In this document: one piece after another, positions 32,721 through 44,394 of the stretch
Layout: each line of letters starts with the position of its first letter
Position numbering within the stretch: position 1 is the first letter of the stretch
From: Henckelia pumila
Taxonomy: Eukaryota; Streptophyta; Magnoliopsida; Lamiales; Gesneriaceae
NCBI RefSeq assembly: GCF_033568475.1
Contig: NC_133121.1
Span: 132,836,375 to 132,900,374 of the forward strand
Direction of reading: 5' to 3'
DNA length: 64,000 nucleotides
Notes under the pieces: generated by a model
The model's database searches: none
What the model saw: only the letters and a program-made list of their open reading frames with translations
Told to the model about the DNA's origin: nothing
Position numbers and translations under genes: made by a program

Positions 32721-35555
32721 TGAAACGGCCCAAACTCTATAATAAATAAATATGCGGAAATTTTTTTTTTTTTTTATACTTACTAAATAAAATATGTACA
32801 TATATTCCCATACATATATGCACAGAATAAAAATATTTAAAATGAATAAACAATTAAATACTTAAATAAAAATGCATTCTTAAAAATATAATAAATATCT
32901 GAGTCAAACATTAATTAAAAATATACTGCATAAGTAAATAAAAGTTTGCATGCACTGAAAATATTAAATAAATATTCTAGACCCTCAATCACTGAAAATA
33001 ATAAAAATGTATCATGCTGATAAGAACAATAACATGCATAGCGACTCAGAATATTTCACGGTCACGGGGCCACTGCATGCATGCTCATACGTCCTCGCCT
33101 CCGGTGGGTACAATGTCATCCTCAACGTACTCACCTGCACCATACCAGTGTAGTGAGCCTAGAGGCCCAACATGCTAACATAACAAGGGTTTAAAATAAT
33201 TTAAACCAATTTAATACTAATACATACATATACATGAATGAGCATGCTTAAAAATTACATAACATAACTTACTTAAATAAACATAATACATAACATAATA
33301 CATAACAATATTGAGCAATTTATTTTCTAACATAGCATGGTTGTATCCGTAGTGTAACCTTAAATCATACATTAAATACTGATCAGCGTGGAAACCTACG
33401 TACGTGGCCGGTGACGAATCACCTCTTAAATTGGCAGTAAACTGCCCTTCAATCATATGGGGACGAATCCCCCTTAAATTGTCACACTACTTCAACTTCC
33501 AACATAAAATATTTTTATTGCTCAACTTAAACATTAAATCATGCATAAAATATTATTTCATGAATGCATGTACTTGAATAAAATGTGTGTCCATCATATA
33601 TATTTAATTTAATTTCTTACTAACATATAAATATTAAAATAACTTAAATGCATATAAATAATTAAATATATATTCAGGACACATGCAAATTTTCTCATGG
33701 ATGGTCCTGGACTGCTGGCCCTACACACAAGCCCATTAACTTAAATCTGGCCCATTAACATACTTAAGCCCATTATTTCAAACTTTAAGCCCAAATAATT
33801 ATTCTAAGCCCAATTAAATTAATAAAGCCCATTAAAATTACACTAAGCCCAATAACACTTAAACTGGCCCATTGGGCCCAAAAACCCAAAGACTGGCCCA
33901 TTAACTTTTATGGGCCCAAAAGCCCATAAAATAAATGGACTAACTTAATTAAAATTTTAAAAGTCCAAATAAAATTATTTGGGAGTCCAAATAATTTTAT
34001 TTCAATTTATTTGACCCAAAAACACATAAATTCGTAAAATACTTTAAAAATAAAAAGACTCGAGCCCGGCCCACCAAACTCGGACCCGAACTCACTAACC
34101 CGACCCACTACCTAACCGCCCCGACCCGGACCCAAGACCCGACCCGGAACCACTCCCAAAGCCCCAACTCGATCACCCTCTTCCCTGCACTGCTGCGGCC
34201 ACGAGCAGTTGCAAAGAACGCCGGCGGCCGCCATGCTCCGGCCACCCACCGGCCGGAGCACCACCCCTAGGACTTAGCTCACATCCAGACCTTTCCAACA
34301 AGCCAAGAACCAGCCCAAACCGTTGACTATGGAGTGAGAACGAAGCCCTGCAACCCGGCCCTTCTGCACTGTCGCGCAGACCCGAGCAGCTGCGGGAAAA
34401 CCCTTCGTCCTCGAAGCTCCGACCACGAAAGCCCATGCAACCTTCTGCAAAAACTTAGAAAACTCAAATGGGGTTCTAACCCAACCGGCCTTACCCTAAA
34501 CCGTGGTCTGAGGAAGGAGAACGAAGCTCCCTTCCTTGAACCCCTAAACCTGCGCGAACAGCACAGATTTTGTGCAGCCATGCCCAGCCTCTTCCTAGCC
34601 ATCTCCAGCCCTTAGCCCTGGTTTAGGCCGACCCTAGGGACCCTCACACACCCATGAAGACCCCTGCCAGCAGCCATGAACCGCCCTTGCCAATAAAAAA
34701 ACGTGAGATGATGCCAACCAATGAAAAAAAAACGTGAGGTACTCAACAAACTCATGCCATTTTCTGAAAAGTTCTTAAGGATCTTGATGCATACAAAACA
34801 TGCACATATAACACTGATATGGTGAAATAAAGATGAAATAAAACATGCCTTTCACCGTAGAAATCAATTTAGCACGCACGTAGGACGTTTCCGGGACGAC
34901 GGGCGACGAGAAACCTTAAAACTTTGAAGAGGATCGGCTATGGAGTCTTCTTGGAGATTGTTCAGTCGATGGAGGTGCTGAAGAAAAGGGAGATGTCGGC
35001 TAAGGCTTTGGGACGTGAGGTTAGGGATATTAGGTTTAGGGTTTTAGGTTAAATAGAATTTAATTAAGATAATAACTTAATTAGAATTATATTATACCAT
35101 AGAACACTTATTTAAAAATTCCTAATAATAAAAATAATCTGATGGGAAAGTTAAATCCCGAAATATTAGAGTAGGGAATTTTTAAAAATAGTAAAAAGTC
35201 AATATTTTGGCTAATTTTTGAATAAAAAGGACTCCTAAAATTATATAAAATTAAATACTTAAAATTTTGAGATAATAAAACTCAAAATAATATTTTAAGG
35301 CTCCAAAAAGGCTCATAAAATAATTTGGCTCGAAAGTTGTCATCCCGTCCGTCCACGGTCCCGTCTACGCGATTAAATAATAAAAATACTAAAAATCATA
35401 AAAATCCCTAATTATGGGTTAAATGCTTAAAAAAATAACTTAAATCATGCATAAATAATTCACATAATTATTTAACCCATAAATCATAAATTTAAATAAT
35501 TAAATATCCTAATTATGCAGGCGGATTTATGTAACTAAAAATACCGGGTGTTACA
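32721..35555 (-). repeat. 3' LTR (element orientation) of the gypsy element
   Basis: 2835 bp. Contains the TGGGCY-rich block (about 33715-33915), a GC-rich Pro/Arg-codon-rich segment (34060-34640) and AT-rich flanks. The short frames inside are duplicated exactly in the other LTR and are not genes. Confidence 0.95.
33715..33915 (-). promoter_or_regulatory. Array of GCCCA / TGGGCY (site II-like) motifs in the 3' LTR
   Basis: More than ten copies of AAGCCCA, TGGCCCA or their complements within about 200 bp. In the element's transcription sense they read TGGGCT/TGGGCC, the site II motif bound by TCP factors in promoters of growth-related plant genes. The same array is present at about 40245-40450. 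Confidence 0.65.
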
Positions 35556-35571
35556 ATTCTCCCCCCCTTAA
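35556..35571 (-). other. Polypurine tract of the gypsy element
   Basis: On the - strand the sequence TAAGGGGGGAGAAT lies directly before the 3' LTR, as needed for plus-strand priming. Confidence 0.88.
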
Positions 35572-35600
35572 ATTGAATTTCGTCCTCGAAATTAAAGTAC

Positions 35601-38600
35601 TTACCCGAACAACTCCGGGTAGCGAGTCCTCATATCCTCCTCGGTCTCCCAAGTAGCTTCCTCCTCCGAGTGATTCAGCCACTGGACTCTGACCATCGGT
35701 ATGACCCGCGTCCTAAGCCTCCGCTCCTCTCTAGCCAAAATCCGCACTGGTCTCTCCTCGTAAACAAGATCTGGCGGCAACTGTAAGGGCTCAAAATCCA
35801 ACACATGCGACGGGTTGGAAACATATCTCCGAAGCATGGATACATGGAATACGTTGTGCACTGCCGCTAGCCCTGGAGGTAGAGCTAAACGATAGGCCAA
35901 CGTGCCAACTCGCTCCAAGATCTCGAATGGCCCTATGTATCTCGGATTAAGCTTGCCTCTCCGCCCAAAACGCGCTACTCCCTTCATAGGTGACACCTTC
36001 AAGAATACGTGATCACCTACCGCGAACTCCAAATCGCGTCGTCTGGCATCCGCATAACTCTTCTGCCGACTCTGCGCAGTCCTCATCCTGTCTCGAATCT
36101 GCGTCACAATGTCAGCTGTCTGCTGCACAATCTCTGGACCCAACAAAATCCTCTCTCCAACCTCATCCCAATGCACCGGAGATCTGCATCTCCTCCCATA
36201 GAGCGCTGCATATGGAGCCATACCTATAGACGACTGAAAGCTGTTGTTATAGGTAAACTCCACTAATGGCAGTCTAGTCTCCCAAGATCCTCGAAAATCG
36301 ATAACACAAGCTCTCAGAAGATCCTCGAGAACCTGGATCACTCTCTCGGACTGACCATCTGTCTGGGGATGAAAAGCTGTACTGAACAAAAGTCTAGTCC
36401 CCAAGGCTGTGTGCAGACTCTTCCAAAACGCTGAGGTGAACCTCGGATCTCTGTCTGACACGATAGACACTGGTATGCCATGCAGTCTAACAATCTCTCT
36501 GATGTAAAGCTCTGCATACTGTGTCAAGGTGTAAGTAGTCTTTACCGGCAAGAAATGAGCTGACTTGGTGAGTCTATCCACAATCACCCAAATCGCTGTA
36601 CACCCTCTGGTACTCCTCGGTAAGCCAACCACGAAGTCCATCGTAATGTTCTCCCACTTCCATTCCGGAATGGGGAGAGGTCTAAGAAGTCCCGCTGGAC
36701 GCTGATGCTCTGCCTTGACTTGCTGACAAGTCAAGCACTCTGACACCACTCTCCCGATGTCACTCTTCATCCCGGGCCACCAATACAATAGTTGCAAGTC
36801 CTTGTACATCTTCGTACTTCCGGGGTGAATGGAGTACGGAGATGCGTGAGCCTCTGTCAAAATCTCAGCTCGCAACTGATCGATGTTCGGTACCCACATC
36901 CTCCCACGGTACTGAACGATGTCATCCTTCACTGTATATAAGAGATTTCCTCTAGCCTCATCTCTCTGTCTCCATCGCTGTAACTCCTCATCAGTGGACT
37001 GCCCCTCTCTAATCCGATCTCGCAGAACTGGTTGCACCGTCAACACTGACAAGCTCGGTGCATGGCCACTCGGATAGCACTCCAAACCAAATCTTTGAAT
37101 CTCGCTCTGTAGTGGTAACTGCACAGTCAAACATGATACCACTGATGACTTCCGACTCAAAGCATCGGCCACTACATTAGCCTTACCCGGATGGTAGCTA
37201 ATGTCACAATCATAGTCCTTCACCAATTCCAACCATCTGCGCTGTCTCATGTTCAACTCCTTCTGTGTGAAGAAGTACTTGAGACTCTTGTGGTCTGTAA
37301 AAATCTTGCACTTCTCGCCATACAGATAGTGCCTCCAGATTTTCAAAGCGAAAACCACTGCTGCTAACTCCAAGTCATGCGTCGGGTAATTCTGCTCGTG
37401 AATCTTTAGTTGCCTCGACGCATACGCAATAACCTTACCACACTGCATAAGCACTGCGCCTAAACCCAGTTTAGACGCGTCGGTGTACACCACTAACTCC
37501 TCGTGTGGTACTGTCATCGCTAACACTGGTGCAGTAGTGAGTGCTTCCTTCAACTGATCGAAGCTCCTCTGACACTCTGAACTCCATATAAACTTCGCAT
37601 TCTTCTTGGTCAAGGAAGTCAAGGGTACTGCAATAGAAGAAAAACCCTTGATGAACTTCCTGTAGTATCCGGCCAAACCCAAGAAACTGCGAATCTCTGA
37701 AGCATTCTTCGGAATGCCCCAATTCTGCACTGCCTCCACCTTAGACTGATCGACTGCAACTCCATCTCTCGAAATAATGTGGCCAAGAAATGCCACCTGC
37801 TCAAGCCAAAACTCGCACTTGCTGAACTTGGCATACAACCGATGCTCCCTCAAAGTCTGCAATGCGGTCTGAAGGTGCTGTCTATGCTCCTCGATGCTCC
37901 TAGAATAGATCAAAATATCATCAATAAAGACTATGATGAACTGATCCAGATATGGCTGAAAGACTCGGTTCATGAGATCCATGAAAACCGCTGGAGCATT
38001 GGTCAACCCAAATGGCATCACTAAGAACTCGTAATGCCCATATCGTGTCCGGAAAGCAGTCTTGGACACATCTGCATCCCTAACACGCAACTGATGGTAA
38101 CCAGATCGCAGATCGATCTTGGAGAACACTGAAGCTCCCTGCAACTGGTCAAACAAGTCCTCTATCCTCGGCAGTGGATACTTGTTCTTCACTGTGACTC
38201 TGTTAAGCTCTCGGTAATCGATGCACAGTCTCATACTGTCATCCTTCTTCTTCACAAACAACACCGGAGCTCCCCAAGGAGAAAAGCTAGGTCGAACAAA
38301 GCCTTTCTCTAACAACTCCTGAATCTGCCCCTTCAACTCTTTCATCTCGGTAGGAGCAAGCCTGTACGGTGCCTTAGAGATAGGCACGGTGTCTGGCACT
38401 AAGTCAATACTGAACTCCACCTCTCTTACTGGTGGAATTCCTGCCACATCCTCCGGAAAGACATCCGGAAAGTCACGAACCACCTCTAACTCTGATAATG
38501 ATCTGCTAGATGGCTCTGAAGTCGTGACAATACTCGCTAGAAACCCCTGGCAACCCCGTCTCAACAACTTCCTCGCCTGAATATAGGATATCACCTGAGG

Positions 38601-39018
38601 AATATCACTGCTCTGAGATGCATGAAAAGTGAACGGGTCGCCCCCTGTAGGTCTCACTGACACTGATCTCCGACGAAAATCAATCGAAGCTCCATTGACT
38701 GTCAACCAGTCCATACCCAAAATAAGATCAAAACCACTCAAAGGCAAGACTACTACATCTGCTCGAATGGAGTGTCCCTGCAGCTCTAACTCCAGTCCTC
38801 GAATAACCTTCGAGGTAGACATAATCTGCCCTGACGGCATAGTAACATCATACCCGCTGTCACTACTCTCAGGTGTGATGCCTACCCGCCTGATAAACTC
38901 CAGGGAGATAAACGAATGCGTAGCCCCTGAATCTAGCAACGCAAACGTGGAGTTGCCTCCAACTAGAATTCTCCCTGCACGCAGAAAATATTTCCAAGTA
39001 GCTGCACCAAAATCTTAA
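35601..39018 (-). CDS. Gypsy pol polyprotein (PR-RT-RNaseH-INT-chromodomain), gag missing
   Basis: One open frame of more than 1112 codons, with the frame open from just after a TAA near 39018 and no clear ATG. Domains in order: aspartic protease with [11 protein letters not shown]; reverse transcriptase with LCIDYRELN and the catalytic FIDDILIYS; RNase H with [14 protein letters not shown]; integrase zinc finger ([11 protein letters not shown] ... CLTCQQVK); integrase core with [18 protein letters not shown] and the Glu of DGQSERVIQ; then [12 protein letters not shown] and a chromodomain-like end [16 protein letters not shown]. No premature stop is visible. No capsid or zinc-knuckle region precedes it: only about 230 bp separate the frame from the primer-binding site, so it would need a fusion or a helper for gag. 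Confidence 0.9.
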
Positions 39019-39233
39019 TTTACCCAATTTCACCCCTAAGGACTACTCGTCTCCGAGGCATGTTGCATCACCCCATATTTCTTTACGTAAATCGCCATGC
39101 ATAACTAAGTGGTTTAAAATTAATGCTAACTTAAATTCTAGAAATTTAAATCATACTATAAACATTTAAAACTTACAGACCGGTAGCGTGGATTTCTGAG
39201 CTCGCATAGCAGTGAGGACCCCTCCGAGGACCG

Positions 39234-39246
39234 TGCTCTGATACCA
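39234..39246 (-). other. Primer-binding site of the gypsy element
   Basis: TGGTATCAGAGCA on the - strand, two bases inside the 5' LTR, matching initiator tRNA-Met. Confidence 0.92.
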
Positions 39247-39248
39247 AC

Positions 39249-42082
39249 TGAAACGACCCAAACTCTATAATAAATAAATATGCGGAAATTTTTTTTTTTT
39301 ATACTTACTAAATAAAATATGTACATATATTCCCATACATATATGCACAGAATAAAAATATTTAAAATGAATAAACAATTAAATACTTAAATAAAAATGC
39401 ATTCTTAAAAATATAATAAATATCTGAGTCAAACATTAATTAAAAATATACTGCATAAGTAAATAAAAGTTTGCATGCACTGAAAATATTAAATAAATAT
39501 TCTAGACCCTCAATCACTGAAAATAATAAAAATGTATCATGCTGACAAGAACAATAACATGCATAGCGACTCAGAATATTTCACGGTCACGGGGCCATTG
39601 CATGCATGCTCATACGTCCTCGCCTCCGGTGGGTACAATGTCATCCTCAACGTACTCACCTGCACCATACCAGTGTAGTGAGCCTAGAGGCCCAACATGC
39701 TAACATAACAAGGGTTTAAAATAATTTAAACCAATTTAATACTAATACATACATATACATGAATGAGCATGCTTAAAAATTACATAACATAACTTACTTA
39801 AATAAACATAATACATAACATAATACATAACAATATTGAGCAATTTATTTTCTAACATAGCATGGTTGTATCCGTAGTGTAACCTTAAATCATACATTAA
39901 ATACTGATCAGCGTGGAAACCTACGTACGTGGCCGGTGACGAATCACCTCTTAAATTGGCAGTAAACTGCCCTTCAATCATATGGGGACGAATCCCCCTT
40001 AAATTGTCACACTACTTCAACTTCCAACATAAAATATTTTTATTGCTCAACTTAAACATTAAATCATGCATAAAATATTATTTCATGAATGCATGTACTT
40101 GAATAAAATGTGTGTCCATCATATATATTTAATTTAATTTCTTACTAACATATAAATATTAAAATAACTTAAATGCATATAAATAATTAAATATATATTC
40201 AGGACACATGCAAATTTTCTCATGGATGGTCCTGGACTGCTGGCCCTACACACAAGCCCATTAACTTAAATCTGGCCCATTAACATACTTAAGCCCATTA
40301 TTTCAAACTTTAAGCCCAAATAATTATTCTAAGCCCAATTAAATTAATAAAGCCCATTAAAATTACACTAAGCCCAATAACACTTAAACTGGCCCATTGG
40401 GCCCAAAAATCCAAAGACTGGCCCATTAACTTTTATGGGCCCAAAAGCCCATAAAATAAATGGACTAACTTAATTAAAAATTTTAAAAGTCCAAATAAAA
40501 TTATTTGGGAGTCCAAATAATTTTATTTCAATTTATTTGACCCAAAAACACATAAATTCGTAAAATACTTTAAAAATAAAAAGACTCGAGCCCGGCCCAC
40601 CAAACTCGGACCCGAACTCACTAACCCGACCCACTACCTAACCGCCCCGACCCGGACCCAAGACCCGACCCGGAACCACTCCCAAAGCCCCAACTCGATC
40701 ACCCTCTTCCCTGCACTGCTGCGGCCACGAGCAGTTGCAAAGAACGCCGGCGGCCGCCATGCTCCGGCCACCCACCGGCCGGAGCACCACCCCTAGGACT
40801 TAGCTCACATCCAGACCTTTCCAACAAGCCAAGAACCAGCCCAAACCGTCGACTATGGAGTGAGAACGAAGCCCTGCAACCCGGCCCTTCTGCACTGTCG
40901 CGCAGACCCGAGCAGCTGCGGGAAAACCCTTCGTCCTCGAAGCTCCGACCACGAAAGCCCATGCAACCTTCTGCAAAAACTTAGAAAACTCAAATGGGGT
41001 TCTAACCCAACCGGCCTTACCCTAAACCGTGGTCTGAGGAAGGAGAACGAAGCTCCCTTCCTTGAACCCCTAAACCTGCGCGAACAGCACAGATTTTGTG
41101 CAGCCATGCCCAGCCTCTTCCTAGCCATCTCCAGCCCTTAGCCCTGGTTTAGGCCGACCCTAGGGACCCTCACACACCCATGAAGACCCCTGCCAGCAGC
41201 CATGAACCGCCCTTGCCAATAAAAAAACGTGAGATGATGCCAACCAATGAAAAAAAAACGTGAGGTACTCAACAAACTCATGCCATTTTCTGAAAAGTTC
41301 TTAAGGATCTTGATGCATACAAAACATGCACATATAACACTGATATGGTGAAATAAAGATGAAATAAAACATGCCTTTCACCGTAGAAATCAATTTAGCA
41401 CGCACGTAGGACGTTTCCGGGACGACGGGCGACGAGAAACCTTAAAACTTTGAAGAGGATCGGCTATGGAGTCTTCTTGGAGATTGTTCAGTCGATGGAG
41501 GTGCTGAAGAAAAAGGGAGATGTCGGCTAAGGCTTTGGGACGTGAGGTTAGGGATATTAGGTTTAGGGTTTTAGGTTAAATAGAATTTAATTAAGATAAT
41601 AACTTAATTAGAATTATATTATACCATAGAACACTTATTTAAAAATTCCTAATAATAAAAATAATCTGATGGGAAAGTTAAATCCCGAAATATTAGAGTA
41701 GGGAATTTTTAAAAATAGTAAAAAGTCAATATTTTGGCTAATTTTTGAATAAAAAGGACTCCTAAAATTATATAAAATTAAATACTTAAAATTTTGAGAT
41801 AATAAAACTCAAAATAATATTTTAAGGCTCCAAAAAGGCTCATAAAATAATTTGGCTCGAAAGTTGTCATCCCGTCCGTCCACGGTCCCGTCTACGCGAT
41901 TAAATAATAAAAATACTAAAAATCATAAAAATCCCTAATTATGGGTTAAATGCTTAAAAAAATAACTTAAATCATGCATAAATAATTCACATAATTATTT
42001 AACCCATAAATCATAAATTTAAATAATTAAATATCCTAATTATGCAGGCGGATTTATGTAACTAAAAATACCGGGTGTTACA
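39249..42082 (-). repeat. 5' LTR (element orientation) of the gypsy element
   Basis: 2834 bp, nearly identical to the copy at 32721-35555. It would act as the promoter; the TGGGCY array lies at about 40245-40450. Short frames in it (for example around 40699-41141) mirror those in the other LTR. Confidence 0.95.
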
Positions 42083-42087
42083 TCTCG

Positions 42088-43500
42088 TCAGCTTCCACAA
42101 AACCGAATTACATTATAACAAGTGCTCATATTTAAATTGAATTTGGCTTATAGAATACTGTTCTTTGCAGCGAAACCTCCATGCAAGTACACATAACAAG
42201 TATCTATATTTAAATTGAATTTCATAACGACTTGATAAAATATTAATTTTTTAAAAATAAATTAACTATCAAAAGAAACTTTTTAGTTATTAATTATTTC
42301 TTGTCATCTCCATATCCCCACATGTGATTAGTATTATTACAAACAATACAGTATTAATACGTAATTTTTATAATACACAATACCTTTTTTATTTTATTTA
42401 TATAAAAAAAAATCAAAGTCTTTAATCTTTATTCAGGAGCGGCGAATCTATCAGTGGTTATTATTATTATTATTATTATTATCAGCAATTTAGTGCGCGT
42501 GTGCACACTCCTCCCCGTGCATGGGTCAACATTGTCCAAATAATAGGATGTGGCAAGGTCCACGCTGAGCTACGGACAATCAACATGACAATGTTTTTCT
42601 CCACGTGGCACTGCTTCCACCGTGGAATGAAACTATGAGTTGGCATTGTCCACGTTGGATTAGTCTATGCTAAATCGAGAGTGTTTCTACCCCTATTTCA
42701 ATATCATTAGAACATGTGGGATCTTTATATTTTGTATGAAAATTAACATGTGTGTTGATGATCCAATGGTTGTAATCTGACCACATCATAAGAGAAGTAC
42801 TTCAGGTATAACATAGAATAATCCATCCATATGCAATGGTTTACTTGGGAAGTGTTCGAAAAAATTTCTAGAAAGAGCTTTTCATTTTTTTTCTTAACAA
42901 GCTTGCCCCGAAAATAAAAAATTCCCCCTGTAACTAGTTAGTTTTATCCTCAAAATATGTTTTGTTTTTGTCCGCTGTTAATGAATTATGGATTTTCAAC
43001 ATGTGATCTTATTCGTTTAAAAAACATCGTGTTACATTTAAATCGATGGACTTCAAATTTATAAACTTTGATCATAGTTTTATTATTGTAGCAAAACAAT
43101 ATTTAAAATTGTAAACTTATATTTTGCTTATTTACACATTTGTGATAAAAAAAATTATAATAAATTTCAAGTGACATATTATTAGATGCGTTTGAAATTC
43201 ATCATAATGAACATAAAATGTTATCTAACATGTAATGGATGAATTTAAAGTATTTTTGTTTCGCTTCTTTAAACATGAAAACATATTTAAAATCCATGAA
43301 TCTGAAATTGAAATGTAATCAATCCGAATACAACCAAACTTAGATCATACTTACAATTAGACACACGCATGTTTGCGACAACCAATTATCGTTTACCACA
43401 TTTGAAGAGGAGTTTTTGCGACAAACAAATAAATATTGTTTTAACCAAAGTATTTTAAATTAATTACGACCATCAGTGATATATTAATTAATATGAACTA
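42088..43500. other. Intergenic, no gene seen
   Basis: Contains an (ATT)n microsatellite (about 42460-42481). A less AT-rich patch at 42490-42670 has CCACGTGG and two related phrases GGCAAGGTCCACGCTGAG and GGCATTGTCCACGTTGGA, perhaps an old repeat. The rest is AT-rich without coding signs. Confidence 0.5.
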
Positions 43501-43884
43501 GGTACTGTTTTGTTTGATGTTTTATTAATCTATATATAATTTATCTGATTCAATATCGCGTTTTTCTTGTCATATTATTTATCCATCTATTAATTATTTA
43601 TTTTACATCAATCAAATCATCAATTAATTATATTACATCAATCAAATCATTGAATTTAAATTACTATATTATCCCTTATAAATAATATTATTAATATTTT
43701 ATTTATTGTTAAAAAGACAAATTGGTAATTTATCATTTTTATATAAAATTTAATCAATCAAATCAAATATAATCTATCAACCAAATCAAATAATATATTA
43801 ACTATCATTTAACTTATTTTTTTTTATTGCATTATATTACTTATCTATGTATTATTTATATCATAACTCGAACCACACGATACC
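43501..43884. mobile_element. MITE upstream of the BRUTUS-LIKE gene
   Basis: 384 bp. The left end GGTACTGTTTTGTTTGATG pairs with the right end (reverse complement GGTATCGTGTGGTTCGAG). TA lies on both outer sides. The inside is AT-rich with repeated AATCAAATCA / TGATTTGATT phrases. It is probably a Tourist or Stowaway-like element; the exact target duplication (2 or 3 bp) is unclear. Confidence 0.62.
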
Positions 43885-43887
43885 TAA

Positions 43888-44394
43888 GAGAATCAATAAT
43901 CGTTATAACATGGAGAACGAGTGGAGATTTTTTGTCTTATGAATAATTTAAAATTAGATCATAATCTGTACTCGTTTTAAGAATATTATTTACTTTTTAG
44001 AGCTGAATCAAGTTTGATTAATTTGCATTTATATAGATCAAATTTAAAGTCTGCTATTTCAAAATAATAAATAAATAATAATAATAAAAAAAAAATCGAA
44101 GGTCTGGCGAAAACAACTTAAGCTCTGGCAATAGCACAAACTACTGGCGCCACAGACCGTTTGTCACGAAGTCAAACGTGGCAGATTTACCAGCAAAATA
44201 TTACAACTTAACTAACCTAATAAGCCATTTAAAAAAACAGAATTAATTAATAATATTAGAAGTTTGAAACTCGATGTGGCCCCCCATTGACACACAGAAA
44301 ACCCCCATAAAATGGCGATCGCGTGCCAATGCTGGAGCTTCTCCCTCTGCTCCGCTCCTCAATTTGATGGTACTTGGCGGCGGCGCGTCACTGG
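43888..44394. other. Upstream region and probable 5' UTR of the BRUTUS-LIKE gene
   Basis: Several ATGs (44274, 44312, 44330, 44367) precede the chosen start at 44395 in other frames. If the transcript includes them they would act as upstream ORFs. The frame of 44395 is closed by a TGA at 44365-44367. No clear TATA box was identified. Confidence 0.45.

Larger units (their letters stand above)
32721..42082 (-). mobile_element. Gypsy LTR retrotransposon, Tekay/Del-like, 9.4 kb, very young, gag-less
   Basis: Two LTRs of 2835 and 2834 bp differ, by eye, at about five bases and a few homopolymer lengths. A perfect 5-bp target duplication TCTCG flanks the element (32716-32720 and 42083-42087). Ends are TG...CA. 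On the - strand a primer-binding site, pol frame and polypurine tract lie in the right order. The internal part is only 3693 bp because there is no gag; protease begins soon after the leader. The chromodomain-like C terminus of pol and the long LTRs point to the Tekay/Del chromovirus group. A defective element that inserted recently was probably mobilised with proteins supplied by a relative. Confidence 0.95.

Noticed and set aside
33217..34615. Several frames of 79-93 codons repeated at 39742-41141
   Set aside because: They lie in the two LTRs of the gypsy element and are duplicated with them. No family resemblance; the GC-rich segment merely lacks stops.
42490..42670. Possible gene promoter or old transposon with CCACGTGG
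   Set aside because: No gene follows and the internal phrase repeats are too weak to define an element; left as intergenic.
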